This document shows, piece after piece, positions 1 through 12,126 of a DNA stretch of 64,000 bases (position 1 is the stretch's first letter; each line of letters begins with the position of its first letter). Origin of the DNA: Amoebophrya sp. A120 (taxonomy: Eukaryota; Sar; Dinophyceae; Syndiniales; Amoebophryaceae). The translations under genes and the position numbers were made by a program. The notes under the pieces are model-generated. The model searched no databases, was not told the DNA's origin, and worked only from the letters and a program-made list of their open reading frames with translations. The stretch covers positions 3,499,077 to 3,563,076 of the forward strand of contig CAJINV010000011.1 in the NCBI GenBank assembly GCA_905178155.1, written 5' to 3'.

Positions 1-3000
1 AAGGATGTTGGCGCTGTTCCCTGTCCCTCTTCTAGTTGCAGAGGAACTAATATTCCCACTACAGTGCCTCCTCCACTTGCGCAAGAAAAACTACATCAGG
101 GCGGTGAAAAAAGAAAAACGAAGAGCGACCCCGTAGTTGCCCGCAGAGGACATGTGGATGTGATTGCGCGGCACCTGCCGGGCCCCATGCGAGATGACTT
201 CGCGCGGATGCTGCTGCAGGTTTTCCCGCACCTGTGCCGGGTGGTTATCGCGAAAGGAAATCGAAAAAAGCCGAAAGTGATCAGCGCATTTGACGAAGCG
301 AAGGAGATATTGGACCAGTGTTCTTTAGGTCGTGAGAACGTCGACGGACCCGCCACGCAGAAGTGCAACGAAAATGGGGTCGTTGAAAAATCTTTTCCAA
401 AGGTGGAAGCAGCAGTAGATCATCAGTTGGGGCAAAACAAAAACTACATTGACGCGACTGGCTCGAAAGAGCGAAAGATGAAAAAATTAGAAACGACGAG
501 AAGCAAGAAAAATCAGCAACAAAATACGCTACATCTTCTAAAAAGTGCTCCGACGGTGGACGACAAGCACCATGGAGCCGCGCCACCGGCGTCTTCGGCG
601 AGAGTAGACACGCGCGCGGGAGCCGCGGAAGAGAAGAAAACTCAACACGCAGATGCTGCCGCAGGCGGCGGGAGGGGAAGGCGAGCGCCGCGTGGTCCTT
701 CTACGGCTTCGACCACCTGTTCTAGAACAACTTCGTGTAGTGCTGAGGTTCCTGCTAGCGATACAACTTCCACCTGCCTAGCATCCACGACTGGCACAAC
801 TGCGTGCAATAATAATAAAGTAAAAACAAGTTCCTGCTCCTGCGATCCCAGGCGCTGCCTGCAGCTGGTCGTCCTTCCCGGGACCCAGCACTGCGGCTTC
901 GTTCAATGCTGCGAGTGCGAGCTGCACAAGAACCAGCCGCCGCTGCCGAGGGTCAAGTTGGAGCAGATGTTGGAGGACTTTGTGGCACTCTCGCGGACCT
1001 GCTCCTTCGCGACAGAGCACTTCGTGAAATTTCTCTTTCCACCAGTTGTGCGACAAAGTAGACAAGAACTTCAGCAAGCAGCTACACATCTTCATCACGA
1101 AGAAGATAAAGAAGATGATCAAGGTGACCGTCATTATGTGCGGCGAGATCACCCACAGCTGGCTGATTTCGTTGAAACGATGCGGGAAGGTGTTCGGTGC
1201 CATGTGCTGCTCCGCGGGAGGTGGCTAGACGAGACGAGTTTTGTGGTTGCTGACATTCTTTGGTTTACCAAACGCCGTGATGCGCAGCTTTTCCGGGACC
1301 GCCGGATAAAGGAGCTCGAGGAGTTGAAGCGACAGAGTGCGATGACCACGATCACGGGGCAGGACAACAAGGCCAATAATTCGCGCAACGGCATCTCAAC
1401 ATCGTCTTCAAGTGAGCCGGTCGCGCCGGGCACAAAAGAGGCTAATACGACTTTTTGTTCGTCGGCGAACTGTCCTTCCGCATTAGATTCATCGTTTTTC
1501 ATGGTTTCGACGCTGCAGCTCGAGCAGCAATGGCGGCTCGGTGCGGTTTCAAAGGAAGATTCTTGCAGCCCACTGCTTTCGGTGGAAGAAGTAGAAAAAG
1601 GCACTACTTCTACCCCCCCACCACCGCACTCAACAACCTCTGTGATTTGTCACTACTTCATCGAGAATCGGGTGAAGTGGCAATTCCGTGCGCGTCAAGG
1701 CCCCATGTCGAGTATGCACGCCTTCAAAAAGTCGGCCCGCAGCGGGCACCGGAACCTGTTTTGGTCCCACCCGGACGCCGAAGTGACAACCTCCAAGGAT
1801 GGCCGCGTCGTGGTAAAGGGCTACCCGGGCCTGGCGGAATTCTCGGACGTCAGTAGGAGTCTGGCGAGGGAGCGGGAGGCGGAGAGGGAGAATCAGAACA
1901 AGAAGAACTCCTTTACGACCTGCGCGGAAGGAGCACTTGATGGTGCAAATGGAGAAACAATGCCACGGGCTACTACACGAGGCGAAAAGGAAAATTGTAA
2001 GGGCAGTACACATGATCAGCATAAGCAGCAGCAGGGCGTGAGCACCATAATGAAGCACCAAAACAAGCGTAGAAGCCGGTCGACAAGCTGTGTGACGGTG
2101 CGACATAAGATGCAGGGGTTCTTTACTTCCCTGTCCAGCGGGCTGTGCGACCCGCCGCCGCACTTCGGGTACGAAACGACCTGGGACCGGGGACACGCGA
2201 TCTGGCTGGCCCAGCTTTTGCAACTGATAAGGACGCACGAGGAGGTTACGTATGAGGAGTTGTACAAAAACTTTGTCCAAAAACGCTTCCCGCAGTGGCG
2301 CTACAGGATGTTGGCGCTTACAGATCAAGAACCGAAGCGAAGGACGACAAGCGCTTATTTGGAACCGGAAGCGCAAATGAACAAGAATGGTAGACGAGAG
2401 GATGTTGGCCTTCGGGCTTTAACACAACGGAAGACCACAAGGGATTCGAATTATCCTGGTAGTTCCTATGCATCTTCTTCCCTGGGAGCAGACGAGTTCG
2501 ACGCCAGTGAGAGCACCACTGCCCGTTCGTCCAGCGATAGTTTGACGTTCGTCGACGAAGATGTTGTTGAAATGACCGGCCATGCCGCAGCACCTGGATC
2601 GGGGCTCATGGAAACGAACAGCACACTAGTACAACCGCCATGGGTATCAGATGTAAAAATGTTTGGGTCTGGAAACTTGTGATGCTGGGTGGCGTCTCAT
2701 GATGAGGCCAGAAATGCTGGCTTAGCATCACAAGTTTCTGAGCTTCTAGGTGTTGCCTATTGTGCATGACAAACTGCGTTTCTGCATCACAGAAAAATGG
2801 AGCTTTTGGTAACTTGCATGACAGATTTAAGACTCATGCCAGACAAGCATGACAAACATGCATTCTTCCAGACCCAGACATGTTTACATTTGATAATGGG
2901 ACGAGGAAAGACACAGTACAGGGGAGCACAGTCGTGACGTTGCACTTCATCTAGGTGCTGGTGGACATGATGATCACAAAAAGAAGAATACTAGCATAGA

Positions 3001-4783
3001 AGAAGACGAAGACGCTGACGCGAAAATTCGGACCTACTTGAACGACCGCACAAAAAGCGTGTTGACCAAGCTTGGGGACCACTGCAGTTCTTCGCATCAT
3101 GTGAAGAACGACAAGAAATATCATGCTGCCAATCCTCGGAGCAGCTGCATGGGTGCTGAGGCTGGGACAGCAGACGGAAGTAAGGCGACAGGACCGATGA
3201 ACAAATTTGAAGTGGTTGCAAAAACCACTGCCAGTGGCCCGCAGTTCACGGTGGAGCAGAGTAGTGTAAAACTAGAACAACAAGAACGGGTGTCGACTAA
3301 ATCAACTACGAGCAGGAAAAAACCCCCCCCGCCCCCGAAGGTGAAGCACATGAAACGGCTATCCTGAGGAAAAACGTCCCCACACCAGAGTCAAGATTGG
3401 GATTTCGCAACACAAACCTAGAAGTTTTGGGAGTCACGCATGACAATTTGCAGTTCGTAGTGTAGTGCCTGTTGGCAAGGAGAAGGACAGCTGCATTGAA
3501 AATCCATCTGCTTATCCTGTTTACAGCATTACAAATTCCAAAACACGACCGGGAATGCCTATCATGGGGATGCGCATCACAAATGTTCCTGCTATTGCAA
3601 ATCTGCATGACAACTCTGGTGTGGGGACGTTTTTACTCAGGATAACGGCCCGCCGAGGAGCGAGAATATTCCCTGTGCTGGAACGCGCTTCCCGGTCACG
3701 AGGCCGAGCTGCTGATGGAAAAGGTCTGGACAGCCGGGGCGTGGCTTGTACAACAGAAACTGATCGCGCAGCGCAACGCCGGCTCGGAGAACCAGTACAT
3801 CAGCCAGGTTCCGAACCTGGACGCCACCGGGCGCGTGTACGAGGTGCCGTTGCGTTACGTGGGCAACACACTGGAGCAGTACTACCAATATCTCGATTCC
3901 TTTATCCTGCCCACATTTCGCGCCGCGTTAAGGTATGCAGGGCTCAGTACCGCACACATGATCCATCACGTCGACGAGTACGGGATAGATCCGCGCTTTC
4001 TGGTCGACGAGGATATGCGAGAAGTGCTTCATGGCCGTACTGTCGTAAGGGGCTCGTCCTGGTCGACGTCCACCGACGTTGCAGCTGCGAATGACATAGA
4101 GAGGAACTTTATGTGCGATAAGAATGCAACAGCTCCTAGCCAACATTATGCAGCGCGATCTCAGGAGAAGACGACGCAATGTGAAAAGAAATCTTCCGGC
4201 GCAGAACCAGATCATCGTCCTGATCAGGAGAACCACTCCCACTCGTCCTGCAATTCTTGCAGCGCATGCGAGTTTTGTCGTGCTTCTAGTACCACGACCA
4301 ACGACGTGATAAAAAATGGAGCCAAAGCCGAAGGAAAAGCTAGCGTTAGGAGTAGTACAGCAGGGAGGACTACTACAACGAGAACCCCAAGAACTTCTTC
4401 TCCGCGTGCTGCGAGGAAGAAAATGCTCCGCCCCGGCGTGATTATTCTGGACTGCCCGTTCCTGGTGATGCGTGCCCGTATTTGCAGACATGGAGAGCGG
4501 CAGCGGCCCCCTTCGATCATCCACCTCGGAGAGTTCTCTCGGAGAACAAGAACCGTCAGCTGCTAGTACGTCGACACCCTCACCCGCAGTGTACCTGCAA
4601 GCGCCGCAGCACCATTCCAAACCCTGGGTCACCTTCCCCGGGGCTATTGAGAGCCTTACCCCGTCGGACCCGGCGGTGCACAAGTTTCCCGACGTCCTGT
4701 TTGGCGTGCCCTCGCTTATCCGCGAACACCGGGGGGAAGTGGTTTATAGTGAGCCTGCACCCTGTCCCTCCTCCGACGCGTAA
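1..4783 (+). CDS. Tandem-paralog gene A, unknown function (5' partial)
   Basis: The reading frame is open from base 1, so the start lies left of the window. Proposed exons are 1-2644, 2901-3359, 3650-4471 and 4590-4783, giving at least 1,372 residues. The first two gaps are introners; removing each with one 5-bp duplication joins the frame exactly. The last gap (4472-4589) is needed because the frame moves by +1; a GTGCCC...CGCAG intron of 118 nt fits, but a one-base error is an alternative. The protein alternates low-complexity Ser/Thr/Lys/Gln stretches with conserved blocks shared with the next gene: ARHLPGPMRDDFARMLLQVF near base 165, WDRGHAIWLAQLLQL near 2190, TAGAWLVQQKL near 3730, a Tyr-rich block near 3840-3960, ILDCPFLV near 4445 and YLQAPQ near 4592. 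I do not recognise the family. The first block loosely recalls an RRM-like beta-alpha start, but that is weak. Confidence 0.72.
2640..2900. mobile_element. Introner, family 1 (GTCTGGGTCTGG ends), in gene A
   Basis: The element is 2645-2895 (251 bp) with TSD ATGGG at 2640-2644 and 2896-2900. The left end TATCAGATGTAAAAATGTTT continues GGGTCTGG and is the inverted copy of the right end, which finishes CATTTGATA. Excising the element plus one TSD reads ...CCA TGG G|AC GAG GAA, in frame with the next exon. Unspliced, a stop occurs at 2680. It carries at least four GCATNACAA-type motifs: 2677-2685 (reverse), 2725-2733, 2764-2772 and 2847-2855. Confidence 0.9.
3355..3649. mobile_element. Introner, family 4 (CGTCCCCACACC ends), in gene A
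   Basis: The element is 3360-3644 (285 bp) with TSD ACGGC on both sides. The left end TATCCTGAGGAAAAACGTCC and the right end GGACGTTTTTACTCAGGATA are inverted copies. Excision reads CGG C|CC GCC GAG GAG, restoring a frame whose product aligns with paralog B around the motif SAGAWL/TAGAWL. Paralog B has no element at this site. Confidence 0.9.
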
Positions 4784-6359
4784 CATTCTCTCGTTTTATT
4801 TTGCGACCGACCGACACGGATATAATAACGGGGTTTAGGGTTTTCAGAAAAGGACTCAAGCTATGGCTTAAAATTTTATCAATAGCAGTATCTTGCTGCT
4901 ACGATAAATATGAATGAATTGAAATAAACGAAATAACTTACAAATAATGACGCTTGCAATTCAAGCATTCTAGAGCATGGGCTTGTGTACGACCGACCAC
5001 ACGACGTTGAAATTCTTTGAGCACGACCACCAAACGCTTGACAAAATCTATACGCTTTACTCCCAATGTAGAACCTTTCTATTATCAATCGAATCTTTTT
5101 CATCTCGAGCAAAAGTTAGTGAGGCTCGACGCTAGCATGTTGAGAACCTCTTTTGAGAAACTTTTTTCTCCAGACCGGCTTTGACTTCTACGAAATCGAA
5201 TTCCTCAGTTATGGGTATCTCAGGACAATTTGAATTTCTCTTCGGTTGAAAAATTGACAGCGACTTATTATTTCCACTCCATCACTTGTTCCGCTCGGAC
5301 TCAGAGTCTTTTATTCTTGATTTCTCAATTACGAATGACAATGAATGAGGATAAGCAGTGGCTCCAGGTGAAAAATCTTCCAGGATGCAGCTGCTGTTCA
5401 AAACACCAGCAACGCATCAGTTTTTTTCCCGCCCTACCATCTTGAAAACCGTAGGTTCTCCTTTATTTTCAGGGTCAACAAGGGAGCTGATTGGTTTCAC
5501 TCATATTAAGACCCTGTTTGTGTTTATTTCTACCCCCCGAAGATTTGGATTTCGCGCTTCCACTTGACACTCATAGCTGCAAACAAATAAGCGCAAACAC
5601 ATTCATTTGAATGTTTTTCATATGTTATCTTCGGCTCATTTATTCAGACGAAGGAAACTCTAATATAGGCTGTATCGCCTTGCCTGACTGCAAAAAGGTT
5701 GTTCACCTCCACGACAAGAACCGGTTCACTATGCAGAGTCAGTAGAGCTCAGAGGAAGATACCAGTCCATTTCTGCCTCTTTGATCGATCGATATAAGCA
5801 CATATTCATGAAAATTACCACGATCTTTTTCTTTTCTTCCCTGAGTGTAAAGCGTAATAATAAAGAGAGGCTCTTCACTGCTATTCCGGAGGGTTAGCGA
5901 ACTTTCTTGATTGATTTCCGATAGTTGGAAGCTCTGGATCTCAATAGAAGTGTGAAATTTAGCAGGCGAAGTGTTGCATCGGATCATCGACGGTTAGAAA
6001 AAGATTGCGATGGTGAGGATCAACCTGAATTCTGAGAGCGTGGCACCAGCAGCAGCAGCACCACACACCCACGATATTCTCGTAGATGTTCTCATGTAGA
6101 AGACCATGAAGTTCCTCTTGTATTCCTTTATGTTGATGAATTTGATTTTGAATGTGCAAGGGCAAGAACCTCCACGTGCAGTTTCAGTTTGTTCTTTCAG
6201 TCGTATGTACCTACTAGTTCTTCTTGTTTTCTCTTTCTTTCTATTAATTTTCCGACTCCAAAGAAGCTGAACTACAACAAACACTAAGACAGCGAGGAAG
6301 AGGGTGCATGTAGTTACATTTTCCTTCTCGTCAAGTCTCATGGTAGAGCAAATCTCAGC
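4784..6359. other. Intergenic region between the two paralogs
   Basis: About 1.6 kb, A+T-richer than the flanking genes. I see no supported gene on either strand, no introner ends and no tandem repeat. It should hold the 3' UTR of gene A and the promoter and 5' UTR of gene B, but no recognisable promoter motif is visible. Confidence 0.6.
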
Positions 6360-9300
6360 ATGCTGGACTGCGCCGCAGGAAGAGGAGACTCGCGACCACC
6401 AGCACCCGCCAACAAGGACAGCACGAAGGGATCATCTGCAAAAAGAACAGCAGAGGTCCGCGCCGGCGCACAGAAAGGAGGGCAGAGCTGGGACGCCGAA
6501 TGCGTGCAGGAAGAAGATTGGTACTATATTAGCAATCACGAGCAGAGGACAACGACAACTTCGGGCACCTCCTTCTACGAAGCAAAAGCAAAAGAAAACA
6601 AGCGAGGTCGTTGTACTAAACAAGGAGCGAAAATTGAGAATCCAAGCGGTGCGTCGAAAAGCGAGGGAAATAAGAGCAAAGGGACGAGTGCGCCATCAGT
6701 CTTAGTACGACACGATGATGCTGCTCGCGGTAACGGTAACGACTCTTGGGGACCACGACGACACTTTGAGCCTGCGCCCCGGACTAGTACAGCGTCTAAG
6801 TCCACAACTACTACGACTTCGAGCTCCTTCTCGTCAAAAAAACCCCGTGCGTCGAACAAGAATTGTGCTCAACACACGTCCTCCTCGGGCCAGTCGAAGG
6901 GTTCTTACACGGACGTGCTAGTGCGGCACCTGCCAAGCCCGGTGTCTGCCGACTTCGCTGCGCTGCTACTGCGCGTGTTCCCACAGCTTTGCCGCGTACA
7001 GGCTATTCAGCTGGGGATACCGAAAAATCGTGTCAAGATCTACTCATTTCAGGATCAACATGTCGTCCGTGTCGACCACGCACAGCAGATGCAGACCTCG
7101 AACTCCGCAGACGCCTCAAAAGTTTCTGCAAAAAATAGCATAAGTCGAGGAGCCGCCGGCGAGAATTGCAATTATGCTGAACCTAGACCTTCTAACCGGC
7201 AGCAGAGATGCTATTACGACGACCCCGATAATCATGTGGTAACCTCGTCAGAGTTTGACAGTCTTCCGTGCAGCAGCGCGCCCGATGATTTTCCTTGCGA
7301 CGACGCTGATTTCGCAGGCGGAGCGGTGTCTGGGGATGAAAAGCCAGAGCCTGGTCGTGGAGGCAACTACCATCGCCAGCAAAGTTGCGACGCTGATCGG
7401 TGGTGGTCCGGAGCATCACCAGGATCACTGGACGGCCAAAAGGACGACGATCTTCATGAAGCGTCGAAACCAGCAGCATGCGGTGACGAAATAATAACTT
7501 CTGTCGATCTAGGTCTAGCTGCAGCAGCATCTTGTGCAGCAGCATCAGCAACCAATGCCAAAAAAGCAAACAGGACTACGGAGCTGGCCAATCATGCAGA
7601 GAAACGTAAACAACAACAAGAGGAGGAGCAACAAACTCTTTGCAGTGATTGTGAAACAACAACAAGTGCGGGTCGGTCTTCAACGAATGCGACGTGTAGC
7701 TTGTTCTCTAGAAATACTTCTGCAACTTCTAACCCGACGATGACGTCGACAAGCACCAAAGCGACACCATCTCGGTGCCTGCAACTAACCGCGATGCCTC
7801 GCAACTTCGGGTTTATCGAGCCCTGCCAGTGTGGCGCACATAGCGAAGATGTGCCGCCGCTTCTTGCCCAAAAGCAAGCCGAGGACATGGTCGCGTTAGT
7901 CGAGAGTTGTTCGTTCGGCGTGGAGCACTCCGTGCGGTTTCTGTTCCCCCTCCCGGAGACCGAAGTGTTTCGAAAGGGCTTCGTCGATGCCATTCAGCGG
8001 CGGAGCAACCAGAATTTAGTGGTTGGGGGGTCGTGGAAGAACAAAGGGAATAAAGACCACCACAAGCTTTTCGAAGTGAAAGCCGTGACCGCCTACGGAA
8101 AACGGGGCGCTGCCATGGCGGCGCGGAGGAAGAAATCCAATCTGGCCAATCTTGTGGTTTTCCCCGGCTGCAGGGACCAGGCTTGGCGGATCGACGAAGA
8201 GATAATAGAAGATGAGGCCAAAAACGCAATCGTCTTCTGCCGGTACATGGCGAAGAGCCGGCTCTCGTGGGCTTTCCGCAAGCGACACGGGACGATGTCG
8301 AGTCTGGACGCCCTCCGGCACGCGGCAGGACGCGTATGAGAGCGCACAACTGCCCCTCCCCCTCATTTGTAAGTATAGCATGAACGGCAAAAATACAAGC
8401 ACCAGCAAGAGAAGTGCCGGTTTTGCATGACAAATTTGCACTGGAGCGTAGTGCTATTTGGGCTACCAGAACTTGTCATGCAAACAGTGCCAACAGGCAA
8501 AGGGTGGATTTTTAGGTATTTTGCATGCCAAATGAGGGCAAGGGGGAGTTGTGCACTGTCATAACGCGGGTACGGGGTGAACCGGTTTGCGGAAGAGGGG
8601 TTTGAGGTAACAATATCAAAAGGAAAAATCCCCCCTCCCCATATCAAAACGACGTTTCTGATGCTGGATTTGCGTACACAAATCAGATTTGTCTTGCTAG
8701 AGACGACTGCAGGCATATGGTAAGCCTCAGTCGAGAGGTTTTGACGTAGGCGCCTAGCATGACAAACGTGTATGCCCTAAGCCCAACAGCATCACAAACC
8801 GCCTGCAAAATGCGGAACGCTTTCTGGACTTGCCTTCTTGCAAGACAGACAGGATTTGAGGTCACAAATGCGCATCACAAATTTTCAGACGGATACGTTT
8901 TCGATATGGGGAGGGGGGATTTTTCCTTACGATAAACAAGCTCCAAAGACGGCTGCTTAGTTTTGAAGAAGACAGCTGAAGATGATGATGCTAGCGCTAC
9001 TAGCGAAGGAAGTGAGGAAGCGGGAGGTGAAGATTTTGTCCAGGGCGACGAGCAGCATGTTTCAACACCATCTGCAGGTAGTAGAAAAAGGACCAGAAAT
9101 AGAAAAGGCTCATCTTCAAAAACTGCTCAGTGTTCTGTGGTCAACGAGAACAAAATTCGCCGTTCGCGCTCCACCTCCTGTGTCTCCTTTCCCTACCGGC
9201 TGGAGCGGCAATTTGGTCTCTCCACGCTCGGCGCCCCGCCTCCCCAGTACACGTATGAGCGGTGCTGGGACCGGGGCAACGCGGTCTGGCTGCACCAATT

Positions 9301-10838
9301 CATGCAGCTGTGCCGGATTTCGAAAAAGGTGCGAATCGAGGACCTGTACCGGAGTTTCCTGTTGAGGGAGGTGCCGCAGTGGAAAATCCGCAGTTCGGAG
9401 GGGAGGACTTCTGTTGCGCAGACAGCGGGTTCAACTACATCTCGGAAACAAATATATACAAAAGCAAGACAGCAAAGCAGCAGCTGCATGCTCATCTGCT
9501 AGAACTTCCAGGCTGCACGAGGATGCTCCACGGGAGGAGCAACAGCGAGAAAAAGTGTGCTACCCCAGTACAACCGCGATGACACCGCAAGAGGCGATAT
9601 CTTCTGGAGAGGATCATTGTCAAAACCTTCATGTTTCACGCTTTTCCAACGCGAGCAGGAGCACCACGGCTTCTGTAACTTCTCGTGAATCGGCCATGTC
9701 TCCCGGCAGCCTTGATCAGCAATCAACGCAGCCGAGCACGATGAATGAGCCTGCTCAGGAGATGAAGAACAGTCATTGTGGCAGCAATTTATTTCCAGAG
9801 CCAGACGACCAAGACGACTCGGACCGGGAGGCCGAAGCCCGGCGCTTGACATTGCAGCAGAAGGAACGAGTGATGCTGTTAGAGCGGAGAAGCAGCGTTG
9901 TTATTAGGACGAATGGTTCAACATCATCCTCTACTAAATCAGCGAACAGCTCCTGCAACAGCAGCTCCTCGACATCATCTTCCTCTTCCTCCGGGAAAAG
10001 AACTGAGAGAAACAGAACACGACGAAAAAACTACCCCGAGCAGGACGATATACCGCCGGATATAAATAATCAGAACCCTTTCGATGAACTACAAGCAGAA
10101 GACCAAGATGAGGAAGTCCTCCTCTCCTGGCACCGTTTGCCTCGAAAACAGGGCGACTTACTCGTCGAGCGCGTTCTGTCCGCCGGGGCGTGGCTGGGAC
10201 ATCAGAAGTTGCGACGAATGATTCTTAGGAGCGGCGAAAATGACTTTCAACATCATGTGTGGGTCTTGAAGATGAAAAACCTGGACAAAAGCGGTCGAAC
10301 CTACGAAGTGCCGGCGCACTTCATTGGGACGACTTTCGAGGCTTACCGAAACTACTTCCGCTCCTACTACGTCCCCCTGTACCAAGCGGCGCTCGAATAC
10401 GCGGGCCTGAGCAGTGCGTACGTAATTAGTGACGCCGAGGAGTGGGGTCTGGATCCGGCATTTTTAGTGCCAAAGAATAAGAGTTCCGGTAGAAGAAGTC
10501 AGCAGCAAAATCCCCTACACGCGGCGACACAGAAATTGAACGCGTCAACATGTGCAGCTTCAAGCGATTCTCCGCAGACCACCGTCCGCGACGGCGTCAT
10601 TTTCCTTGACTGTCCTTTTTTGGTCACCCCTATTGTTGTCGACTTGAATGCGAGAAACTGCATGTATTTGCAAGCGCCGCAGTACTTCACGGAGCCCTTT
10701 ATGGCCATTCCGGTGGAGGTGGAGGATCACTACCCGGCTGCACACATTGAAACGAAGGCCGATTTCTTCAAAATGCTCGAGAAAATCCCGTGCCTTTTTG
10801 GGGAACATCGCGGAGTAGAGATTTTGGAAGCCCTGTGA
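6360..10838 (+). CDS. Tandem-paralog gene B, unknown function
   Basis: The start is ATG at 6360. Exons are 6360-8334, 8569-8613 (a 45-nt microexon), 8940 to about 9428, and about 9481-10838, giving about 1,288 residues. The first two gaps are introners removed precisely with one TSD copy. Between about 9414 and 9502 the frame moves by +1; a tiny GT-AG intron starting at 9429 (40-52 nt, several possible AGs) or a base error would explain it. Blocks shared with gene A in the same order include VRHLPSPVSADFAALLLRVF (near 6920), a Cys-rich RCLQLTAMPR region (7770), MSSLDALRHA (8295), WDRGNAVWLHQFMQL (9270), SAGAWLGHQKL (10178), FLDCPFLV (10605) and YLQAPQYF (10668). The order and spacing show a full-length duplication. 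Poly-Ser/Thr/Gln linkers diverge freely. Function is not recognised. Confidence 0.75.
8330..8568 (+). mobile_element. Introner, family 2 (GCACAACTCCCCCTCC ends), in gene B
   Basis: The element is 8335-8563 (229 bp), TSD ACGCG at 8330-8334 and 8564-8568. Ends are TATGAGAGCGCACAACTGCC and the inverted GGGGGAGTTGTGCACTGTCATA form. Removal joins CGC G|GG TAC GGG in frame. Internal motifs GCATGACAA (8425-8433) and TTGTCATGC (8473-8481) are present. I take this orientation as plus for the family. Confidence 0.92.
8609..8939. mobile_element. Introner, family 5 (AAGGAAAAATCCCCCC ends), in gene B
   Basis: The element is 8614-8934 (321 bp), TSD AACAA at 8609-8613 and 8935-8939. The arms TATC-AAGGAAAAATCCCCCC (then TCCCCATATC) and their inverted copy at the right end match over about 30 positions, with two mismatches just inside the terminal TATC. 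Removal reads ACA A|GC TCC AAA GAC, restoring VTSSKDG, which aligns with VTTSKDG in paralog A. GCATNACAA motifs lie at 8757-8765, 8789-8797 and 8872-8880. Confidence 0.92.
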
Positions 10839-12126
10839 GAGCAAATCTTTCTGTGAAGGAAAGAGTTTCATCAGAGAAGACAGTCTGCATTGAAGATGTG
10901 CGAGCATTGATTGCCTTTGTTTCCCTCGAATTTTGCTTGAGGCACGAACCATGTCAGAGTCTGCTGGTGCTCAGTGGATGGTAGTCACGTTTATCTTGAA
11001 TTCGTATTTTTTGATGTACTTCTACGTACTTTTGGTTCTGGTCTCAGGCTGGTTGTTCCTCGATAAGTAATCCAGCGATCGAAATCAATACGGTGCAAGT
11101 TTCTCGATGCAAGAAGGCCGTGAAAATCAGTACATCGCTAAGCAAGGCGTCGCAATTGCGCTATCGTCAGTTGGGTTTTTGTCGTCTGCAGTCGGGTTTG
11201 GGCAAGGGCGGGAGGCGAGTATGAAACTTGCGATCAACCGAAGTTCAGTTCCAGCGTCCTCGTTTTTCGCGTTTGTAGAAACAAAGATACGCAGCCGTGC
11301 GCCATCGATCAATGATGATCTGCTAGAGTTGCAGCTGCTTTCCTTATATTAGCTCGTACTCTTCGTACTGCAAGTACACACTCGTTTTTACTGTATGGTT
11401 CTACGTACATGGATCGGCGAAGAAGGCAAAAAAAAAAATGACGTGATAGTTGCGGTTTCCTCTATTCAATCGCGATTCTGTTTCTAGAAACTGGGATTCT
11501 TGCACGACGTTTTTGTGAGAGCAGCTGGGAAACAAAAAGATGGAGTTTCTTTCCGCGTGTGTGTCCACCGCGTCAGAATGCTGTACCGGCGAGGACATGG
11601 GGTATGGGGAAGCGACGATGCCGTATGGAAATTTAGAAACGCGCGATCTCCTCCACAATCAGATTGTGTTATTGCTCAGGCATGAAGATGTGGATGCGCA
11701 TGCGCAGCATAAAAGAAACGTGCTCAGCAGAAGCCTTTTTCTTTGCTGCTGCTTCTGCATCACATTCTGATCATGGCGAAGATGATCCCGCTTTTCTTTA
11801 CCATACTTAAACCCGCGCGAACAATCCGAATCGGGAAGAGGTCGAGTCCTTCTCCGCTATGGGAGCGGTATAATTCTCGAGTTTGCTAATGCATACTTAG
11901 TTTTTTTCCTTCTCCTTGTTGAGGATGACGACGACGATTAGAAATCGCAAATGCGCGGACTGCATGACTATAACACGAGAGCTTTATCATTATCATTATC
12001 CAACCAAAACAGTTCCCCACCCTCACCACCGCGGGAATAAAGCCATCCTTCCAGCTCGGAGCCCCAGCTCTTTCCCTCGGAGGTCGCACGTTCCACCAGC
12101 AAGAGTCAGAAAAGAGTTTCGCGTGC
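10839..12126. other. Intergenic region, no gene seen
   Basis: About 1.3 kb between gene B and the MORN gene. Short open frames exist on both strands but none has coding character or a family resemblance. No element ends, tRNA or other RNA gene was recognised. A 5' exon of the MORN gene could be hidden here. Confidence 0.5.

Noticed and set aside
2645-2910. GT-AG reading of the first family 1 element (GTATCAG...GACGAG)
   Set aside because: In frame but drops two residues; the same approach fails in phase for elements such as 59032 and 59274 and lacks a GT at the border in most others, so the uniform TSD rule is preferred.
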